Source of the DNA: Clostridium bornimense
GTDB taxonomy: Bacteria; Bacillota; Clostridia; Clostridiales; Clostridiaceae
Assembly: GCF_018917145.1 (NCBI RefSeq)
Contig: NZ_JAHLOD010000001.1
Location: 118,537-182,536, forward strand
DNA length: 64,000 bases
Direction: 5' to 3'
Positions 53,733 through 64,000 of this stretch are shown here, in pieces. The notes under the pieces were generated by a model that had not been told where the DNA came from, did no database searches, and saw only the letters and a list, made by a program, of their open reading frames with translations. Within the stretch, counting starts at the first letter, position 1; every line of letters starts with the position of its first letter. The translations under genes were made by a program, and so were the position numbers.

Positions 53733-53744
53733 ATTTTATCCCTC

Positions 53745-55811
53745 CTATAGTGAAGAAGGTTTTATTTCTTCCATTGTATAGGCTTCAATAATATCTCCTT
53801 CTTTTATATCATTGAACTTATCAATAGTTAAACCACACTCATAATTTTGAGCAACTTCTTTAGCATCATCTTTGAATCTCTTAAGTGATGATAAAGCTCC
53901 GTCAAAGATTACTATTCCATCTCTTACTACTCTTACAGATTCATTTCTAACTACTTTACCACTAGTTACATAACATCCTGCAACAGTACCAACAGAAGAT
54001 ATCTTATAAGTCTGTCTAACTTCTGCTGTTCCAAGAACAACTTCCTTATATTCTGGTTCTAACATACCAATCATAGCTGATTTTACATCTTCAATAGCAT
54101 CGTAGATAATTCTATATGTTTCCATATCTACTTTTTCTTTTTCAGCCATTGCTACAGCATTATTATCTGGTCTTACATTAAATCCTATTATTATAGCATT
54201 TGATGCTGCTGCTAAAGTTACATCAGTTTCAGTTATAGCTCCAACTGCACCATGAATAACTCTTACTTTAACTGCATCTGTAGATAATTTTTCTAATGAT
54301 TGAGTAAGTGCTTGAACTGATCCTTGTACATCAGCTTTAACAATAATTGATAATTCCTTAACTTTACCTTCTTGAATTTGGCTATATAAATCTTCAAGAG
54401 ATACCTTATTTGTATTTAAGTAAGCACTCTTAGCTGCTTCTTTTCTTTCTTCAGCAATATTTCTAGCTGTTTTTTCATCTTTAACAACTTCAAATTTGTC
54501 TCCTGATACTGGTACTTCTGAAAGACCTAAAACTTCAACTGGTACTGATGGACCTGCTTCTTTTACGTTTTTACCCTTATGGTCAAACATAGCTCTGATT
54601 CTACCATAAGTATTTCCAACTAAAATAGAATCCCCAACATGTAATGTACCATTTTGTACAAGTAATGATGCAACAGCTCCTCTTCCTTTATCTAACTTAG
54701 CTTCTATTACTGTACCTTTAGCATCTCTATTAGGATTTGCCTTAGCTTCTAACATTTCTGAAGTTAAAAGAATCATTTCAAGTAAATCATCTAAACCTTG
54801 TCTTGTCTTAGCTGAAACTGGTACTGATGCAACATCTCCACCCCAATCTTCTACTAAAACGCCTTCTTCTGCTAACTCTTGTTTTACTCTATCTATATTA
54901 GCACCTGGTTTATCAATTTTATTGATAGCTACAACAATTGGCACCTCTGCAGCTTTACAGTGATTTATAGCTTCTTTTGTTTGTGGCATTATACCGTCAT
55001 CTGCAGCAACAACAAGTACTACGATATCTGTAACTTGTGCTCCTCTCGCTCTCATAGCTGTAAATGCTTCGTGTCCTGGAGTATCAAGGAAAGTAACCAT
55101 TTCACCATTTACTTCTGCCATGTATGCACCAATGTGTTGAGTTATTCCACCAGCTTCTCCTTCTGTTACTTTAGCGCTTCTTATAGCATCTAAAAGAGAA
55201 GTTTTACCATGGTCAACGTGACCCATTACTGTAACTACTGGAGGTCTCTTAACAAGATTAGCTTCATCTTCGTCTTCCATAGTTTCTTTTTCTATTGCTT
55301 TTTCTTCTTTTCTAACTACTAAAACTGTTAATCTATCTGCTAACTTTTCTGCTAACTTTTCTACAGTGGCAATATCTATTTCTGCGTTTATAGCAGCCAT
55401 AACCCCCATAAACATAAGTTCTTTAATTACTTCAATAGATGGCATTTTTAATAATTCTGATAATTCTTTTACTGTAATAGTATCTTCCATTTCTATTACA
55501 ACTTCACCACTACTATTTTCTTGTTCTGTTAACTTAGCTTCTTCTTTGTTTTTATTCTTATTTCTGTTCTTCTTAACTTTTATAGAATCGTTTAGCATTT
55601 CTTCATATTCATCAACTAAACTTTCTTTTTTACCTTTTTTCTTGCTTTTTTCTTCTTCAATTAAATCTTTTATAAGTTCAGCTTCTTCATCTTCGATAGC
55701 ACTCATATGATTTTTAACTTCTATACCAAATTCACTCGCTAATAGCTCTATTAATTCTTTACTTTGAACGTTTAATTCTTTTGCTAATTCATATATTCTT
55801 ACTTTTGACAA
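53745..55811 (-). CDS. infB: Translation initiation factor IF-2
   Basis: 688 residues from a TTG start, 9 bases after GGAGG ([20 protein letters not shown], the IF2 N-terminal helix). A short, Lys/Glu-rich N-terminal region, then the GTPase: [54 protein letters not shown]-terminal domains recognise fMet-tRNA. Shorter than Enterobacterial IF2, normal for clostridia. Confidence 0.96.
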   Translation of the reverse strand: MSKVRIYELAKELNVQSKELIELLASEFGIEVKNHMSAIEDEEAELIKDLIEEEKSKKKGKKESLVDEYEEMLNDSIKVKKNRNKNKNKEEAKLTEQENSSGEVVIEMEDTITVKELSELLKMPSIEVIKELMFMGVMAAINAEIDIATVEKLAEKLADRLTVLVVRKEEKAIEKETMEDEDEANLVKRPPVVTVMGHVDHGKTSLLDAIRSAKVTEGEAGGITQHIGAYMAEVNGEMVTFLDTPGHEAFTAMRARGAQVTDIVVLVVAADDGIMPQTKEAINHCKAAEVPIVVAINKIDKPGANIDRVKQELAEEGVLVEDWGGDVASVPVSAKTRQGLDDLLEMILLTSEMLEAKANPNRDAKGTVIEAKLDKGRGAVASLLVQNGTLHVGDSILVGNTYGRIRAMFDHKGKNVKEAGPSVPVEVLGLSEVPVSGDKFEVVKDEKTARNIAEERKEAAKSAYLNTNKVSLEDLYSQIQEGKVKELSIIVKADVQGSVQALTQSLEKLSTDAVKVRVIHGAVGAITETDVTLAAASNAIIIGFNVRPDNNAVAMAEKEKVDMETYRIIYDAIEDVKSAMIGMLEPEYKEVVLGTAEVRQTYKISSVGTVAGCYVTSGKVVRNESVRVVRDGIVIFDGALSSLKRFKDDAKEVAQNYECGLTIDKFNDIKEGDIIEAYTMEEIKPSSL

Positions 55812-55826
55812 TAAGATACACCTCCA

Positions 55827-56138
55827 TTAATTACTTTCTTCTATATTTAGTTCTAAAAGTCTATCGCCTATCTTCTTGTCTAAGATACCTATAATATTTA
55901 TTTCTTCTCTTCCCAAAATAGCTCCTAGTTCTTCTTTGCTATAATTTTCGATAATAGGCACTTTAAATTTTTCACAATATACCTTGAACTTTTTCTTTGT
56001 ATTATCTGATGATTCTTTAGACATAATTACTAAAGATAACTTCTTTAATTTGATAAATTCTTCTGTTTTATTATATCCTTCACATACATTTCCTGATCTT
56101 TTTGCTATGCCAAGAAATTGTATAAACTTATTTTGCAT
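55827..56138 (-). CDS. L7Ae-family ribosomal protein YlxQ
   Basis: 103 residues. KFIQFLGIAKRSGNVCEGYNKTEEFIK and LSLVIMSKESSDNTKKKFKVYCEKFKVPII follow the L7Ae/L30e RNA-binding fold. Overlaps ylxR by 11 bases; infB follows after 15 bases. Kink-turn binding expected; cellular role minor or unknown. Confidence 0.88.
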   Translation of the reverse strand: MQNKFIQFLGIAKRSGNVCEGYNKTEEFIKLKKLSLVIMSKESSDNTKKKFKVYCEKFKVPIIENYSKEELGAILGREEINIIGILDKKIGDRLLELNIEESN

Positions 56139-56397
56139 CGATTATCTCCTTCTTTAATGCCTCATATATATCATCTGTAAATTTCGTTTCTAAATTTCTT
56201 TCCAATCTTTTAGACTTAATAGCCTTCTCAAGACAATCCGCATCATTGCATATATATGCACCTCTGCCTGGTTTTTTCCCTACTAAATCTATAGAAACTT
56301 CACCCTCTTTATTTCTTACTACTCTAATAAGTTCTTTTTTAGGTTTCATTTCCATACAACCAGTGCACATTCTTTTAGGTATTTTTTTAACTTTCAT
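56128..56397 (-). CDS. YlxR/RnpM family RNA-binding protein
   Basis: 89 residues. KVKKIPKRMCTGCMEMKPKKELIRVVR and GKKPGRGAYICNDADCLEKAIKSKRLERN are the YlxR signature (GRGAYIC). Recently linked to RNase P modulation in Firmicutes. Located between nusA and ylxQ. Confidence 0.93.
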   Translation of the reverse strand: MKVKKIPKRMCTGCMEMKPKKELIRVVRNKEGEVSIDLVGKKPGRGAYICNDADCLEKAIKSKRLERNLETKFTDDIYEALKKEIIDAK

Positions 56398-56413
56398 AAA
56401 AATCCACCTACTT

Positions 56414-57466
56414 TTATTCTTCTACTTTTTTGCTTTTTATATCTATCTTCCAACCAGTTAACTTAGCAGCAAGTCTTACATTTTGACCTTCTTTACCAAT
56501 TGCTAATGATAATTGACTTTCATCAACAACAACTACTGCTTCTTTGTTTTCTTCATCTGTTATATTTACTTCTAACACATTTGCAGGAGATAATGCATTT
56601 GATATATATTCTTCTGGTAGCTTACTCCATTTGATTATATCTATCTTTTCATTTTTTAATTCATTAACAATATTTTGTACTCTAGTTCCTTTAGGACCAA
56701 CACAAGCACCCATTGCATCTACATCTTCATCGTTAGAATATACAGCAATCTTTGTTCTAGAACCTGGTTCTCTAGCTATAGATTTAATTTCAACTGTTCC
56801 ATCATATATTTCTGGAACTTCTAATTCAAATAATCTTTTAACTAAATCTTTATGAGTTCTTGATACAACTACTTGTGCACCTTTAGTAGTATTCTTAACT
56901 TCTACAACATATAATTTTATTTGTTCGTTGAACTTATAATCTTCACCTGGAATTTGTTCATTTGGTCCTAAAACAGTTTCTATCTTATCTAAGTTTAATA
57001 ATATAGTATTCTTATCTTTTCTAAGTACTGTTCCTGTTATTAGGTCATGTTCTTTTTGAATATAATAGTTATATATGTTAGCTCTTTCAGCTTCTTTTAT
57101 TCTTTGAATAACCACTTGTCTAGCTGATTGTGCAGCTACTCTACCAAAATCTTTTGGAGTAACTTCAATATTAACTACTTCTCCAACTTCATATCTTGGA
57201 TCTATTTTCTTTGCATCCTCAAGAGAAATCTCTAAAACATCATTTTCTACAGTATCAACTATATTTTTTCTTGCATAGATATGATTTTCTCCAGTTTCTC
57301 TGTTTATTTCTATAACAACATTTTGGTTTCCTTCACCATTTTTAGATGAATAATTTTTCTTATATGCTGCAATTAATGCATCCTCTAAAGTAGTAAATAT
57401 AAAATCTTCACTTATCTCTTTACTTTTAGCAATTTCTTTTAATGCCTCAATAAACTCTGCATTCAT
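56414..57466 (-). CDS. nusA: Transcription termination/antitermination factor NusA
   Basis: 350 residues. N-terminal RNAP-binding helices (NAEFIEALKEIAKSKEISEDF), S1 domain (about 130-200), KH1 (ACVGPKGTRVQNIVNELKNEKIDII) and KH2 (AIGKEGQNVRLAAKLTGWKIDI). The C-terminal acidic repeats of enterobacteria are absent, as normal. AAGGAGG before ATG. Downstream of rimP. Confidence 0.96.
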   Translation of the reverse strand: MNAEFIEALKEIAKSKEISEDFIFTTLEDALIAAYKKNYSSKNGEGNQNVVIEINRETGENHIYARKNIVDTVENDVLEISLEDAKKIDPRYEVGEVVNIEVTPKDFGRVAAQSARQVVIQRIKEAERANIYNYYIQKEHDLITGTVLRKDKNTILLNLDKIETVLGPNEQIPGEDYKFNEQIKLYVVEVKNTTKGAQVVVSRTHKDLVKRLFELEVPEIYDGTVEIKSIAREPGSRTKIAVYSNDEDVDAMGACVGPKGTRVQNIVNELKNEKIDIIKWSKLPEEYISNALSPANVLEVNITDEENKEAVVVVDESQLSLAIGKEGQNVRLAAKLTGWKIDIKSKKVEE

Positions 57467-57491
57467 TTTTTTACCTCCTTAATTCTCCCCA

Positions 57492-57959
57492 TTAAAAACT
57501 AAAATTATTTAGATTAACTATTTTTATTTTTTCTCTTGGAATCTCTAAATCTTCACCATCTAAATTTAAAATAATATTATTTATATCAAAAGATTTTAAT
57601 ATTCCTGTTAATTTCTTTTTACCTTTAAATACACTTTTAGTTTTTATATCAACTTGTTCACCTGTATATTTTTCTAAATGTTCATCGGTAAATAGCGTTC
57701 TAAAAATTCCTGGAGATGAAACCTCAAGAAAATATTTATCTTCTATAGGATCATTTTCATCCACTAATTCACTTATTCTACGACTTACCATTTCGCAGTC
57801 ACTAAGTCCTACACCACCATCTTCTTTATCTATGTAGATTCTTAAATAATTGTCTCCTGCTTCTTTTACATATTCAACATGATATAAAATATATCCTTTT
57901 CCTTCTACTATTGGTCTAACTAAATCAGTAATTTTTTGTACTAATACATCTCCGTTCAT
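57492..57959 (-). CDS. rimP: Ribosome maturation factor RimP
   Basis: 155 residues. GYILYHVEYVKEAGDNYLRIYIDKEDG-GVGLSDCEMVSRRISELVDENDPIEDKYFLEVSSPGIFRTL is the RimP consensus. First gene of the nusA operon, preceded by a promoter and a terminator-like hairpin in the leader. Confidence 0.95.
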   Translation of the reverse strand: MNGDVLVQKITDLVRPIVEGKGYILYHVEYVKEAGDNYLRIYIDKEDGGVGLSDCEMVSRRISELVDENDPIEDKYFLEVSSPGIFRTLFTDEHLEKYTGEQVDIKTKSVFKGKKKLTGILKSFDINNIILNLDGEDLEIPREKIKIVNLNNFSF

Positions 57960-58019
57960 ATTATCCCTCCTTACTATATAGCATTTACAAAAACCCTATA
58001 AATATTTAACAAACAAACA

Positions 58020-58043
58020 AAAGAGCGGGATCACCCACTCTTT
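58020..58043 (-). terminator. Terminator between polC and rimP, within the rimP leader
   Basis: Minus strand AAAGAGTGGG-TGAT-CCCGCTCTTT (58034-58043 with 58020-58029), then TGTTTGTTTGTT. It ends polC and lies about 27 bases after the predicted start of the rimP promoter, so it may act as an attenuator for rimP-nusA. Confidence 0.82.
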
Positions 58044-58076
58044 ATGTCATAACTTATATTCGTTTTTATTATTTCT

Positions 58077-58105
58077 ATAGTAACACATATAGAAATAAAT
58101 ATCAA
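58077..58105 (-). promoter_or_regulatory. rimP-nusA-infB operon promoter
   Basis: Minus strand TTGATA (58100-58105), 17 bases, TACTAT (58077-58082). It sits just after the polC stop, upstream of the leader terminator. Confidence 0.6.
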
Positions 58106-58117
58106 GTCTTTTACTAT

Positions 58118-61100
58118 TTATAGACTAAATAGTGATAATTGGTTAGTATCTGGAAGCCCTTCTAAACATCCATGTTCATCTAAAGTTTCAATAACTGTCT
58201 TTGATACTTTAGCTCTAGTTCTTAAATCTTCTTTAGAAATAAACTCTCCATCTTTTGCTGCTTCAAATATACTTTTTGCAGCATTTTCGCCTACACCATT
58301 TAATGCACTTATAGGCATTCTTATACTATCATCTTCTATAATAAACTTATTTGCATCAGATTTATATATATCCACTTTTAAGAATTTTATACCCCTCTTA
58401 TACATTTCATAACATATTTCAAGAGTTGTAAGTAATCCTTTATCTTTAACAGAAAGCTCTGCTGAATTATTAAACTCATCTATTTTAGCCTTTATCGTCA
58501 TTTCACCTTTTATTATTAGATTACCATCAAAATCATCGCCTCTTACTGTAAAATAAGTAGCATAATATGCTCTAGGATAATATACTTTAAAATAAGCAAT
58601 TCTAACAGCCATCATACAATAAGCCACAGCATGACCTTTAGGGAACATATACTTTATTCTTTTACAAGATTCAATATACCAATCCGGAACATTCTTTTCT
58701 CTCATTAATTCTTCATTTTCTTCTGATAGACCTTTTCCTTTTCTTACTTTCTCCATTATGTTGAAAGCTTCCTTCGGTGGTAGTCCTTGATATATTAGAT
58801 ACACCATAATATCATCTCTTGTAGCAATGCAATCTTTTAGTGTTGTATATCCTTCTTTTATAAAATACTGAGCATTATTAAGCCATACATCTGTACCATG
58901 AGATAACCCTGATATTCTTACAATATCAGCAAATGTCTGTGGCTGAGTATCTACAAGCATTTGTCTAACGAACTTAGTACCAAACTCAGGCAATCCATAA
59001 CTTCCTACTTCACACTCCAATTCTTCTCTAGTTAAACCTAACGCTTCTGGTGATGTGAAAAGGCTCATAACTTTAGGATCTCCAAGTGGAATAGACTTTG
59101 GATCCACACCAGTTAAATCTTGTAACATTCTAAGTACCGTAGGATCATCATGTCCAAGTATATCTAATTTTAACAGTCTTCCACTTATAGAATGATAATC
59201 AAAGTGAGTTGTTACAATATCTGAAGTTGGATCATCTGCAGGTCTTTGTACTGGAGTAAAATTATAAATTTCATTATCTGCCGGTACAACCATTATTCCT
59301 CCAGGATGTTGTCCCGTTGTTCTCTTAACTCCTGTACATCCTTGTGATAATCTTTCAATTTCTGCTGATGAAACAATAATTTCTTTTTCATCTAAATACT
59401 TTTTAACAAAACCATATGCAGTCTTATCTGCTATAGTACCAATTGTACCAGCTTTAAATGTATGACCTTCACCAAATAGTACCTCACAATATTTATGAAT
59501 ATCACCTTGGTTATCACCAGAGAAGTTAAGGTCAATATCTGGTTCCTTATCACCTTCAAAACCTAAGAAAGTTTCGAATGGTATATCATGTCCATCCTTA
59601 CTAAGCATCGTTCCACATTTTGGACATTCCTTATCTGGCAAATCTGCTCCAGATGCTACAGACCCATCATCAAAAAAATGAGAATATTTACACTTAGGAC
59701 ACACATAATGAGGTGGCAATCCATTAACCTCTGTAATCCCCGACATTGTAGCTACAAAAGAAGATCCAACAGATCCTCTAGATCCAACTAAATATCCATC
59801 TGAATACGACTTTGCTACTAGTTTCTGTGCTATAAGATATAAAACTGCATATCCATTATTTATAATAGAATTTAATTCTTTATCTAATCTCTTTTGAACA
59901 ATGTCTGGCAAGTCATCTCCATATATAGAATGAACCTTATTTAATGTCATTTCTCTAAGTTCCTCTTCTGCTCCATCTATTTTAGGAGGAAAAGTTTCAT
60001 CAGGAATTGGTTTAATCATCTCAACCATATCAGCTATATTATTAGGATTCTTTACAACTACTTCATAAGCTTCTTCTCTCCCTAAATAACTAAATTCATC
60101 TAACATTTCATTAGTAGTCTTCAAATATAATGGCGGCTGATTTTCAGCATCAGAGAAACCTTTACCAGCCATAAGTATTTTTCTAAACACACTATCTTCT
60201 GGATCAAGAAAATGCACATCCCCTGTTGCTACTACAGGTTTATTGTACTTTTTGCCTAATCGGTATATTCTTTTATTAATTTCTCTTAACTCATCAAAGT
60301 CTTTCACTATACCTTTTTCAATCATAAATTGATTATTACCTACTGGTTGTATCTCTAAATAATCATAAAAAGATATAATCTTCTCCATTTCTTCATCACT
60401 TCTACCAAGCATAATCTCCTTATAAACTTCACCAGCTTCACAAGCAGATCCAATTAAGAGTCCTTCCCTTAAAGAAGCAATTTCCGACTTTGGCATTCTT
60501 GGTGTTCTAAAAAAGTATTCTAAATTTGATTTAGATATAAGCTTATATAAGTTTTTACAACCTAACTGATTTATAGCAAAAATTATTATATGATGACTAG
60601 GTAACTTTTTCACATCAGTATTACTTATATATTTATTATTTAAATCACTCAATAAACTTATGTTATCTTCTTTTAACACCTTAAATGAATGTAATAATAT
60701 TTCTGCTGTAGCTTCTGCATCATCTACAGCTCTATGATGATTTTCAAGAGAAATCCCAAGATGTTTACAAATAACATTCAATTTGTACCTTTTTAAATCT
60801 GGATATAAAAACTTACTTAATGGTATAGTATCCATTATGCCGTTATCAAACTCTATACCTAAGTCTTTATAATTTTTCTTTATAAAAGAGGTATCAAAAG
60901 GAGCATTATGTGCTACCAAAATAGCCCCTTTTGTAAACTCTCTAAAGTTTTTTAAGACTATATCCACGGTATCAGCATCTTTTACCATATCATCAGTTAT
61001 CCCTGTAAGTTCAATTATCTTTGCAGGAATGTTTACCTCAGGATTAACAAAATGTGAAAATCTATCTACTATATTACCATCTTTAACTTTAACAGCTCCG

Positions 61101-62443
61101 ATTTCTATTATCTTATCATTAATAGATGAAAAACCTGTAGTTTCTATATCAAACACTACAAATTCACTATCTATAGTTTTATCTTCAGGATTTATTACAA
61201 TAGGCTCTCCATCATTTACTACATAGCCTTCTACGCCATATATCATCTTGATATTATTTTTTCTGGCAGCATCCATAGCTTCTGGAAATCCTTGAACTAC
61301 ACCATGATCTGTTAGTGCAATAGCTTTATGTCCCCACTTCGCTGCTCTCTCAACAAGTCTACTTATCGAAGTAATGCCATCCATCGCACTCATTGTACTA
61401 TGAAGATGTAATTCAACTCTCTTTTCTGTTGCTGTATCCATTCTCTCTACTTTTTTTGAAAGATTTATATCTCTACATGAAATAGTAACCTCTCTTGCAA
61501 AAGAATCATATGCAGCTTCACCTCTTAATATAAGATGCATACCTTTCTTTATATTTTCTAATAGCTCATCTGCAGTATCCCCTTTTGGAAATACTTTTAC
61601 TATAATTGATGATGTATAATCTGTTACAAATAAAGAGATTATCTTCCTTCCTGCTTTAGTTTCAAAAACATCAATTTTAAATAAATCTCCTTTTATTGTT
61701 ACATAACCAGAGCCCATATTTATATCTGCAATTTTAGTTATTTCTTCTACAACAATCTTTTTACCATATAACGTATTTTCATCTTTAGGTTCACTCTTTC
61801 GTCCTTTTTGCATATATGGATTTGAAGGTCTTTCCTTACTTTGATTATTATCTTTGCTCTTAGCTTCTTTCTTAACTTCTCCTGAGGATTTTATAACTTT
61901 AGATATAATCTCTCTACTTTCTTCTTCTCTATCTTTTATATACGTCTCCATTGCCTTTTCATCAAAGCTAAAAGAAAAATTAGTAGTAACTCCAAATAGT
62001 TCTTTAGCTTTTTCTTTTAAAAATAAATCCATTCTATTGTCATGTAAATATTGAAAAATGAACTTACTATCAACAATAAGCTTAACGTCTTCGTTATTAA
62101 TTACCTTTTCACAAGAACTTAAAGCTCTATATAAAACCTTCTTTTTTTCTAAAGTTAAATGTATAAAATCACTCCAGTAGTTATTTGTTAACTCTTCTAA
62201 TGTTATATTACTAAGATCTTTAGAATATAACACATCACAATCATCAAATATACCAATATTACTTAAAACTATCTTTTTTACAGCATATACTACAGTATCA
62301 TCTATATCATTTTCACCTTTTAGTAATACTCTTAGTCGCTGGCTCTTTTTTAGATATTGAAACTTCGTTACCTTAATTTTTAATGCTTTTAAAATTTTAT
62401 CTTCATCTATTGCTAAATTGATTTTTTCAACCAGCCTATCCAT
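58118..62443 (-). CDS. polC: DNA polymerase III alpha subunit PolC
   Basis: 1441 residues, the Gram-positive replicative polymerase. In order: N-terminal domain (1-210), OB fold (about 225-310, [20 protein letters not shown]), PHP domain ([17 protein letters not shown], split), DEDD 3'-5' exonuclease ([24 protein letters not shown], about 425), polymerase palm with [11 protein letters not shown], zinc-finger cysteines VCPKCKYS and ECPKCGTM, and the C-terminal clamp-binding TNQLSLFSL. Length as in the family. Confidence 0.97.
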   Translation of the reverse strand: MDRLVEKINLAIDEDKILKALKIKVTKFQYLKKSQRLRVLLKGENDIDDTVVYAVKKIVLSNIGIFDDCDVLYSKDLSNITLEELTNNYWSDFIHLTLEKKKVLYRALSSCEKVINNEDVKLIVDSKFIFQYLHDNRMDLFLKEKAKELFGVTTNFSFSFDEKAMETYIKDREEESREIISKVIKSSGEVKKEAKSKDNNQSKERPSNPYMQKGRKSEPKDENTLYGKKIVVEEITKIADINMGSGYVTIKGDLFKIDVFETKAGRKIISLFVTDYTSSIIVKVFPKGDTADELLENIKKGMHLILRGEAAYDSFAREVTISCRDINLSKKVERMDTATEKRVELHLHSTMSAMDGITSISRLVERAAKWGHKAIALTDHGVVQGFPEAMDAARKNNIKMIYGVEGYVVNDGEPIVINPEDKTIDSEFVVFDIETTGFSSINDKIIEIGAVKVKDGNIVDRFSHFVNPEVNIPAKIIELTGITDDMVKDADTVDIVLKNFREFTKGAILVAHNAPFDTSFIKKNYKDLGIEFDNGIMDTIPLSKFLYPDLKRYKLNVICKHLGISLENHHRAVDDAEATAEILLHSFKVLKEDNISLLSDLNNKYISNTDVKKLPSHHIIIFAINQLGCKNLYKLISKSNLEYFFRTPRMPKSEIASLREGLLIGSACEAGEVYKEIMLGRSDEEMEKIISFYDYLEIQPVGNNQFMIEKGIVKDFDELREINKRIYRLGKKYNKPVVATGDVHFLDPEDSVFRKILMAGKGFSDAENQPPLYLKTTNEMLDEFSYLGREEAYEVVVKNPNNIADMVEMIKPIPDETFPPKIDGAEEELREMTLNKVHSIYGDDLPDIVQKRLDKELNSIINNGYAVLYLIAQKLVAKSYSDGYLVGSRGSVGSSFVATMSGITEVNGLPPHYVCPKCKYSHFFDDGSVASGADLPDKECPKCGTMLSKDGHDIPFETFLGFEGDKEPDIDLNFSGDNQGDIHKYCEVLFGEGHTFKAGTIGTIADKTAYGFVKKYLDEKEIIVSSAEIERLSQGCTGVKRTTGQHPGGIMVVPADNEIYNFTPVQRPADDPTSDIVTTHFDYHSISGRLLKLDILGHDDPTVLRMLQDLTGVDPKSIPLGDPKVMSLFTSPEALGLTREELECEVGSYGLPEFGTKFVRQMLVDTQPQTFADIVRISGLSHGTDVWLNNAQYFIKEGYTTLKDCIATRDDIMVYLIYQGLPPKEAFNIMEKVRKGKGLSEENEELMREKNVPDWYIESCKRIKYMFPKGHAVAYCMMAVRIAYFKVYYPRAYYATYFTVRGDDFDGNLIIKGEMTIKAKIDEFNNSAELSVKDKGLLTTLEICYEMYKRGIKFLKVDIYKSDANKFIIEDDSIRMPISALNGVGENAAKSIFEAAKDGEFISKEDLRTRAKVSKTVIETLDEHGCLEGLPDTNQLSLFSL

Positions 62444-62464
62444 ACACTTCCTCCGTTTGTAAAT

Positions 62465-63514
62465 CTATAAAGCCTCTATCTCCTTCATTAGTTCATCTAC
62501 TAATTCTTCTTCTTTGCATTTCTTTACTATTACACCTTTTCTAAAGATTATTCCTTCTCCTTTACCGCCAGCAATACCAATATCAGCTTCTCTTGCTTCT
62601 CCAGGTCCATTTACTACACAACCCATTACCGCAACTTTAATATCCTTATTTATTGCTGCTAATTTTTTCTCCACAGTATTAGCAATTCCTATTAAATCTA
62701 TTTCTGTTCTTCCGCATGTTGGACATGATATAAATTCAAGTCCACCTTTTCTTATTTCAAGAGCCTTCAATACTTCAATAGCTACTTTAACCTCTTCTGT
62801 AGGATCTCCTGTTAAAGATACTCTTAAAGTATCACCAATACCTTCACTTAATAAGGCTCCTAATCCTACTGATGATTTTATAGTACCTCTAAAAGGTGTT
62901 CCTGCCTCCGTTACACCTAAATGTACAGGATAATTACTTTTTTCTGAAAATAATCTATAAGATTCTATCATCATTTTTACATTTGCAGATTTTATAGAAA
63001 CAACTATATCATCAAAATTCACATTTTCTAACATATCTATACTTTTTAAAGCACTTTCAACTAAAGCCTCAGCTTTTACTGATCCATATTTATTTAATAT
63101 ATCTTTTTCTAAAGATCCAGAATTGACACCAATTCTTATCGGTATATTTTTAGCTTTAGCAGCTTTCGCTACTTCTTCTAACTTCCACTTAGCACCGATA
63201 TTTCCCGGATTAACTCTAAGTTTTGCAACACCATTTTCTATAGCCTTTAATGCTAGTCTATAATCAAAATGAATATCTGCAACTATAGGAATATCAATAT
63301 TAGACGTTATAGTTTTTAATGCATCAGCTGCCTCCATATCTGGAACTGCACATCTAACTATATCTACTCCTGCTGCCCTTAAAGCTCTTATTTGCTCTAA
63401 AGTTTTTTCTGCATCTCTAGTATCAGTATTTGTCATAGATTGTATTGAAATAGGCGCATCTCCCCCTATATATAAATTCCCCACTTTAACTTTCTTAGTA
63501 ATTCTTCTTTCCAT
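62465..63514 (-). CDS. ispG: 4-hydroxy-3-methylbut-2-enyl diphosphate synthase IspG
   Basis: 349 residues from the ATG at 63514, 6 bases after AAAGGTG (a GTG three codons earlier is within the site). MEP isoprenoid pathway. N-terminal TIM barrel (VGNLYIGGDAPISIQSMTNTDT), iron-sulfur cysteines in FISCPTCGRTEIDL and MGCVVNGPGEAREADIGIAGG. Own promoter upstream. polC follows after 21 bases. Confidence 0.96.
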   Translation of the reverse strand: MERRITKKVKVGNLYIGGDAPISIQSMTNTDTRDAEKTLEQIRALRAAGVDIVRCAVPDMEAADALKTITSNIDIPIVADIHFDYRLALKAIENGVAKLRVNPGNIGAKWKLEEVAKAAKAKNIPIRIGVNSGSLEKDILNKYGSVKAEALVESALKSIDMLENVNFDDIVVSIKSANVKMMIESYRLFSEKSNYPVHLGVTEAGTPFRGTIKSSVGLGALLSEGIGDTLRVSLTGDPTEEVKVAIEVLKALEIRKGGLEFISCPTCGRTEIDLIGIANTVEKKLAAINKDIKVAVMGCVVNGPGEAREADIGIAGGKGEGIIFRKGVIVKKCKEEELVDELMKEIEAL

Positions 63515-63566
63515 TTTATTCACCTTTATATTAATTATTTTTATTTTAAAATCAATCGTATATAAA

Positions 63567-63595
63567 ATTATATATTTTATTTAATACAAATTCAA
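63567..63595 (-). promoter_or_regulatory. ispG sigma-A promoter
   Basis: Minus strand TTGAAT (63590-63595), 17 bases, TATAAT (63567-63572), about 50 bases before the ispG start. Confidence 0.75.
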
Positions 63596-63895
63596 ATTGT
63601 AATATAGTCACAATTCATATTTTAAACGACGACTGTCGCATTAATAAATGAAAATTTGTAAGCGATAATTTCTTTTATCATGGCACAGGTAAGAAGGCAC
63701 AGGGCTCAACTATAATCTAAATAAGAAACATAGTCTAACTTATAACATTTAACTCAACACTTATATTCTAAGAAATTCCGCAGGAATTTCCTCCATCACT
63801 GTACACTGATTAAATATACTAGAAAAAGCTGCCACATTCTTTCTGATCTGACTCCTGTCAAGTAGACAATCAAAATAAATAAAAGATATATGATT

Positions 63896-63919
63896 ATGCG
63901 ACTACGTTGTTAGTCGCAT
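63896..63919 (-). terminator. Hairpin after the right-edge partial gene
   Basis: Perfect 9-bp stem ATGCGACTA / TAGTCGCAT with a 6-base loop, starting 3 bases after a stop codon. The downstream minus-strand sequence AATCATATATCTTTT is only partly U-rich. Confidence 0.55.
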
Positions 63920-63922
63920 TTA

Positions 63923-64000
63923 TCATGATGCTCTTTTTTTCTTTGCTTCTAACTCTGCTTTATAAGCAAGTATTCTCTTATTTTCTGGTATCGGATATTG
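63923..64000 (-). CDS. C-terminal end of an unidentified gene cut by the window edge
   Basis: The minus strand reads 25 codons from the edge to TGA at 63923-63925, ending NKRILAYKAELEAKKKRAS. A Lys/Glu-rich helical tail; no family can be named from it. A hairpin right after the stop supports a real gene end. Clostridia usually have rseP upstream of ispG, and this tail is not RseP-like. A mobile-element protein is one possibility. Confidence 0.5.
   Translation of the reverse strand, partial: QYPIPENKRILAYKAELEAKKKRAS

Larger units (their letters stand above)
63515..63922. other. Non-coding region with palindromes upstream of ispG
   Basis: About 400 bases without a supported gene. It contains the ispG promoter at its left end, a CGAC-GACT-GTCG palindrome (63627-63638), GAAATTCC-GCA-GGAATTTC (63772-63790), TGTC-AAGTA-GACA (63856-63868) and the hairpin at 63896-63919. 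The character is unlike the rest of the window and may be the edge of an inserted element. Confidence 0.5.

Noticed and set aside
1..64000. CRISPR array, prophage or tRNA genes
   Set aside because: No regularly spaced repeats, phage structural genes or cloverleaf-like sequences were noticed by eye; a covariance-model scan was not possible.

Overview
The window is low-GC (mostly A/T) DNA from a motile, spore-forming Firmicute, most likely a Clostridium sensu stricto relative. The evidence is strong AGGAGG-type ribosome sites, spoVS, a SpoIIIE/FtsK gene, the Gram-positive polC polymerase, a GAAC-N4-GTTC LexA box at recA, and the conserved order pnp-dapG-tepA-ftsK and rimP-nusA-ylxR-ylxQ-infB-rbfA. 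Nearly every gene is on the minus strand, so the window is best read from right to left; the only plus-strand gene I support is a small DUF378 membrane protein. No tRNA, rRNA or CRISPR array was seen.  Right part (about 34.3-63.5 kb): housekeeping. In transcription order: ispG, polC, the rimP-nusA-ylxR-ylxQ-infB-rbfA-nrnA-truB-ribF translation cluster, rpsO, pnp, dapG, tepA, ftsK, rimO, pgsA, recA, rny, spoVS, an aspartate aminotransferase, ptsH and purB. Many stop/start pairs overlap or nearly touch. Good sigma-A promoters sit before ispG, rimP, rpsO, recA, rny and spoVS. The far right edge (63.5-64 kb) holds palindromic non-coding DNA and the last codons of an unidentified gene.  Middle (24.3-34.2 kb): late flagellar genes flgM-flgN-flgK-flgL-fliW-csrA-flaG-(unknown)-fliS-fliD-fliT, then two tandem near-identical flagellins. 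SigmaD/sigma28-type promoters precede flgM and each flagellin. Both flagellin leaders can form a hairpin showing GGGA in its loop upstream of a GGAGGA ribosome site, the layout of a CsrA-repressed flagellin mRNA, with csrA and fliW encoded nearby.  Left part (0-24.2 kb): a flagellin glycosylation island. It carries pseudaminic acid genes (pseB, pseC, pseG, pseI), a Maf-type flagellin glycosyltransferase, a CgeB-like glycosyltransferase, four family-2 glycosyltransferases, a WbsX-like protein, a DUF1919 protein, an ATP-grasp/HAD pair, and an embedded phosphonate cassette: PEP mutase (EDK-x5-NS motif), phosphonopyruvate decarboxylase, an iron-type alcohol dehydrogenase, a LicC/PntC-like nucleotidyltransferase and a cytosolic alkaline-phosphatase-superfamily protein. 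The parsimonious reading is that a C-P compound, probably 2-hydroxyethylphosphonate, is made, nucleotide-activated and put on the flagellar glycan. A second signature is a small Rossmann-like module fused to six different proteins of the island. pseH and pseF are absent from the window, and a third flagellin-like gene is cut by the left edge.
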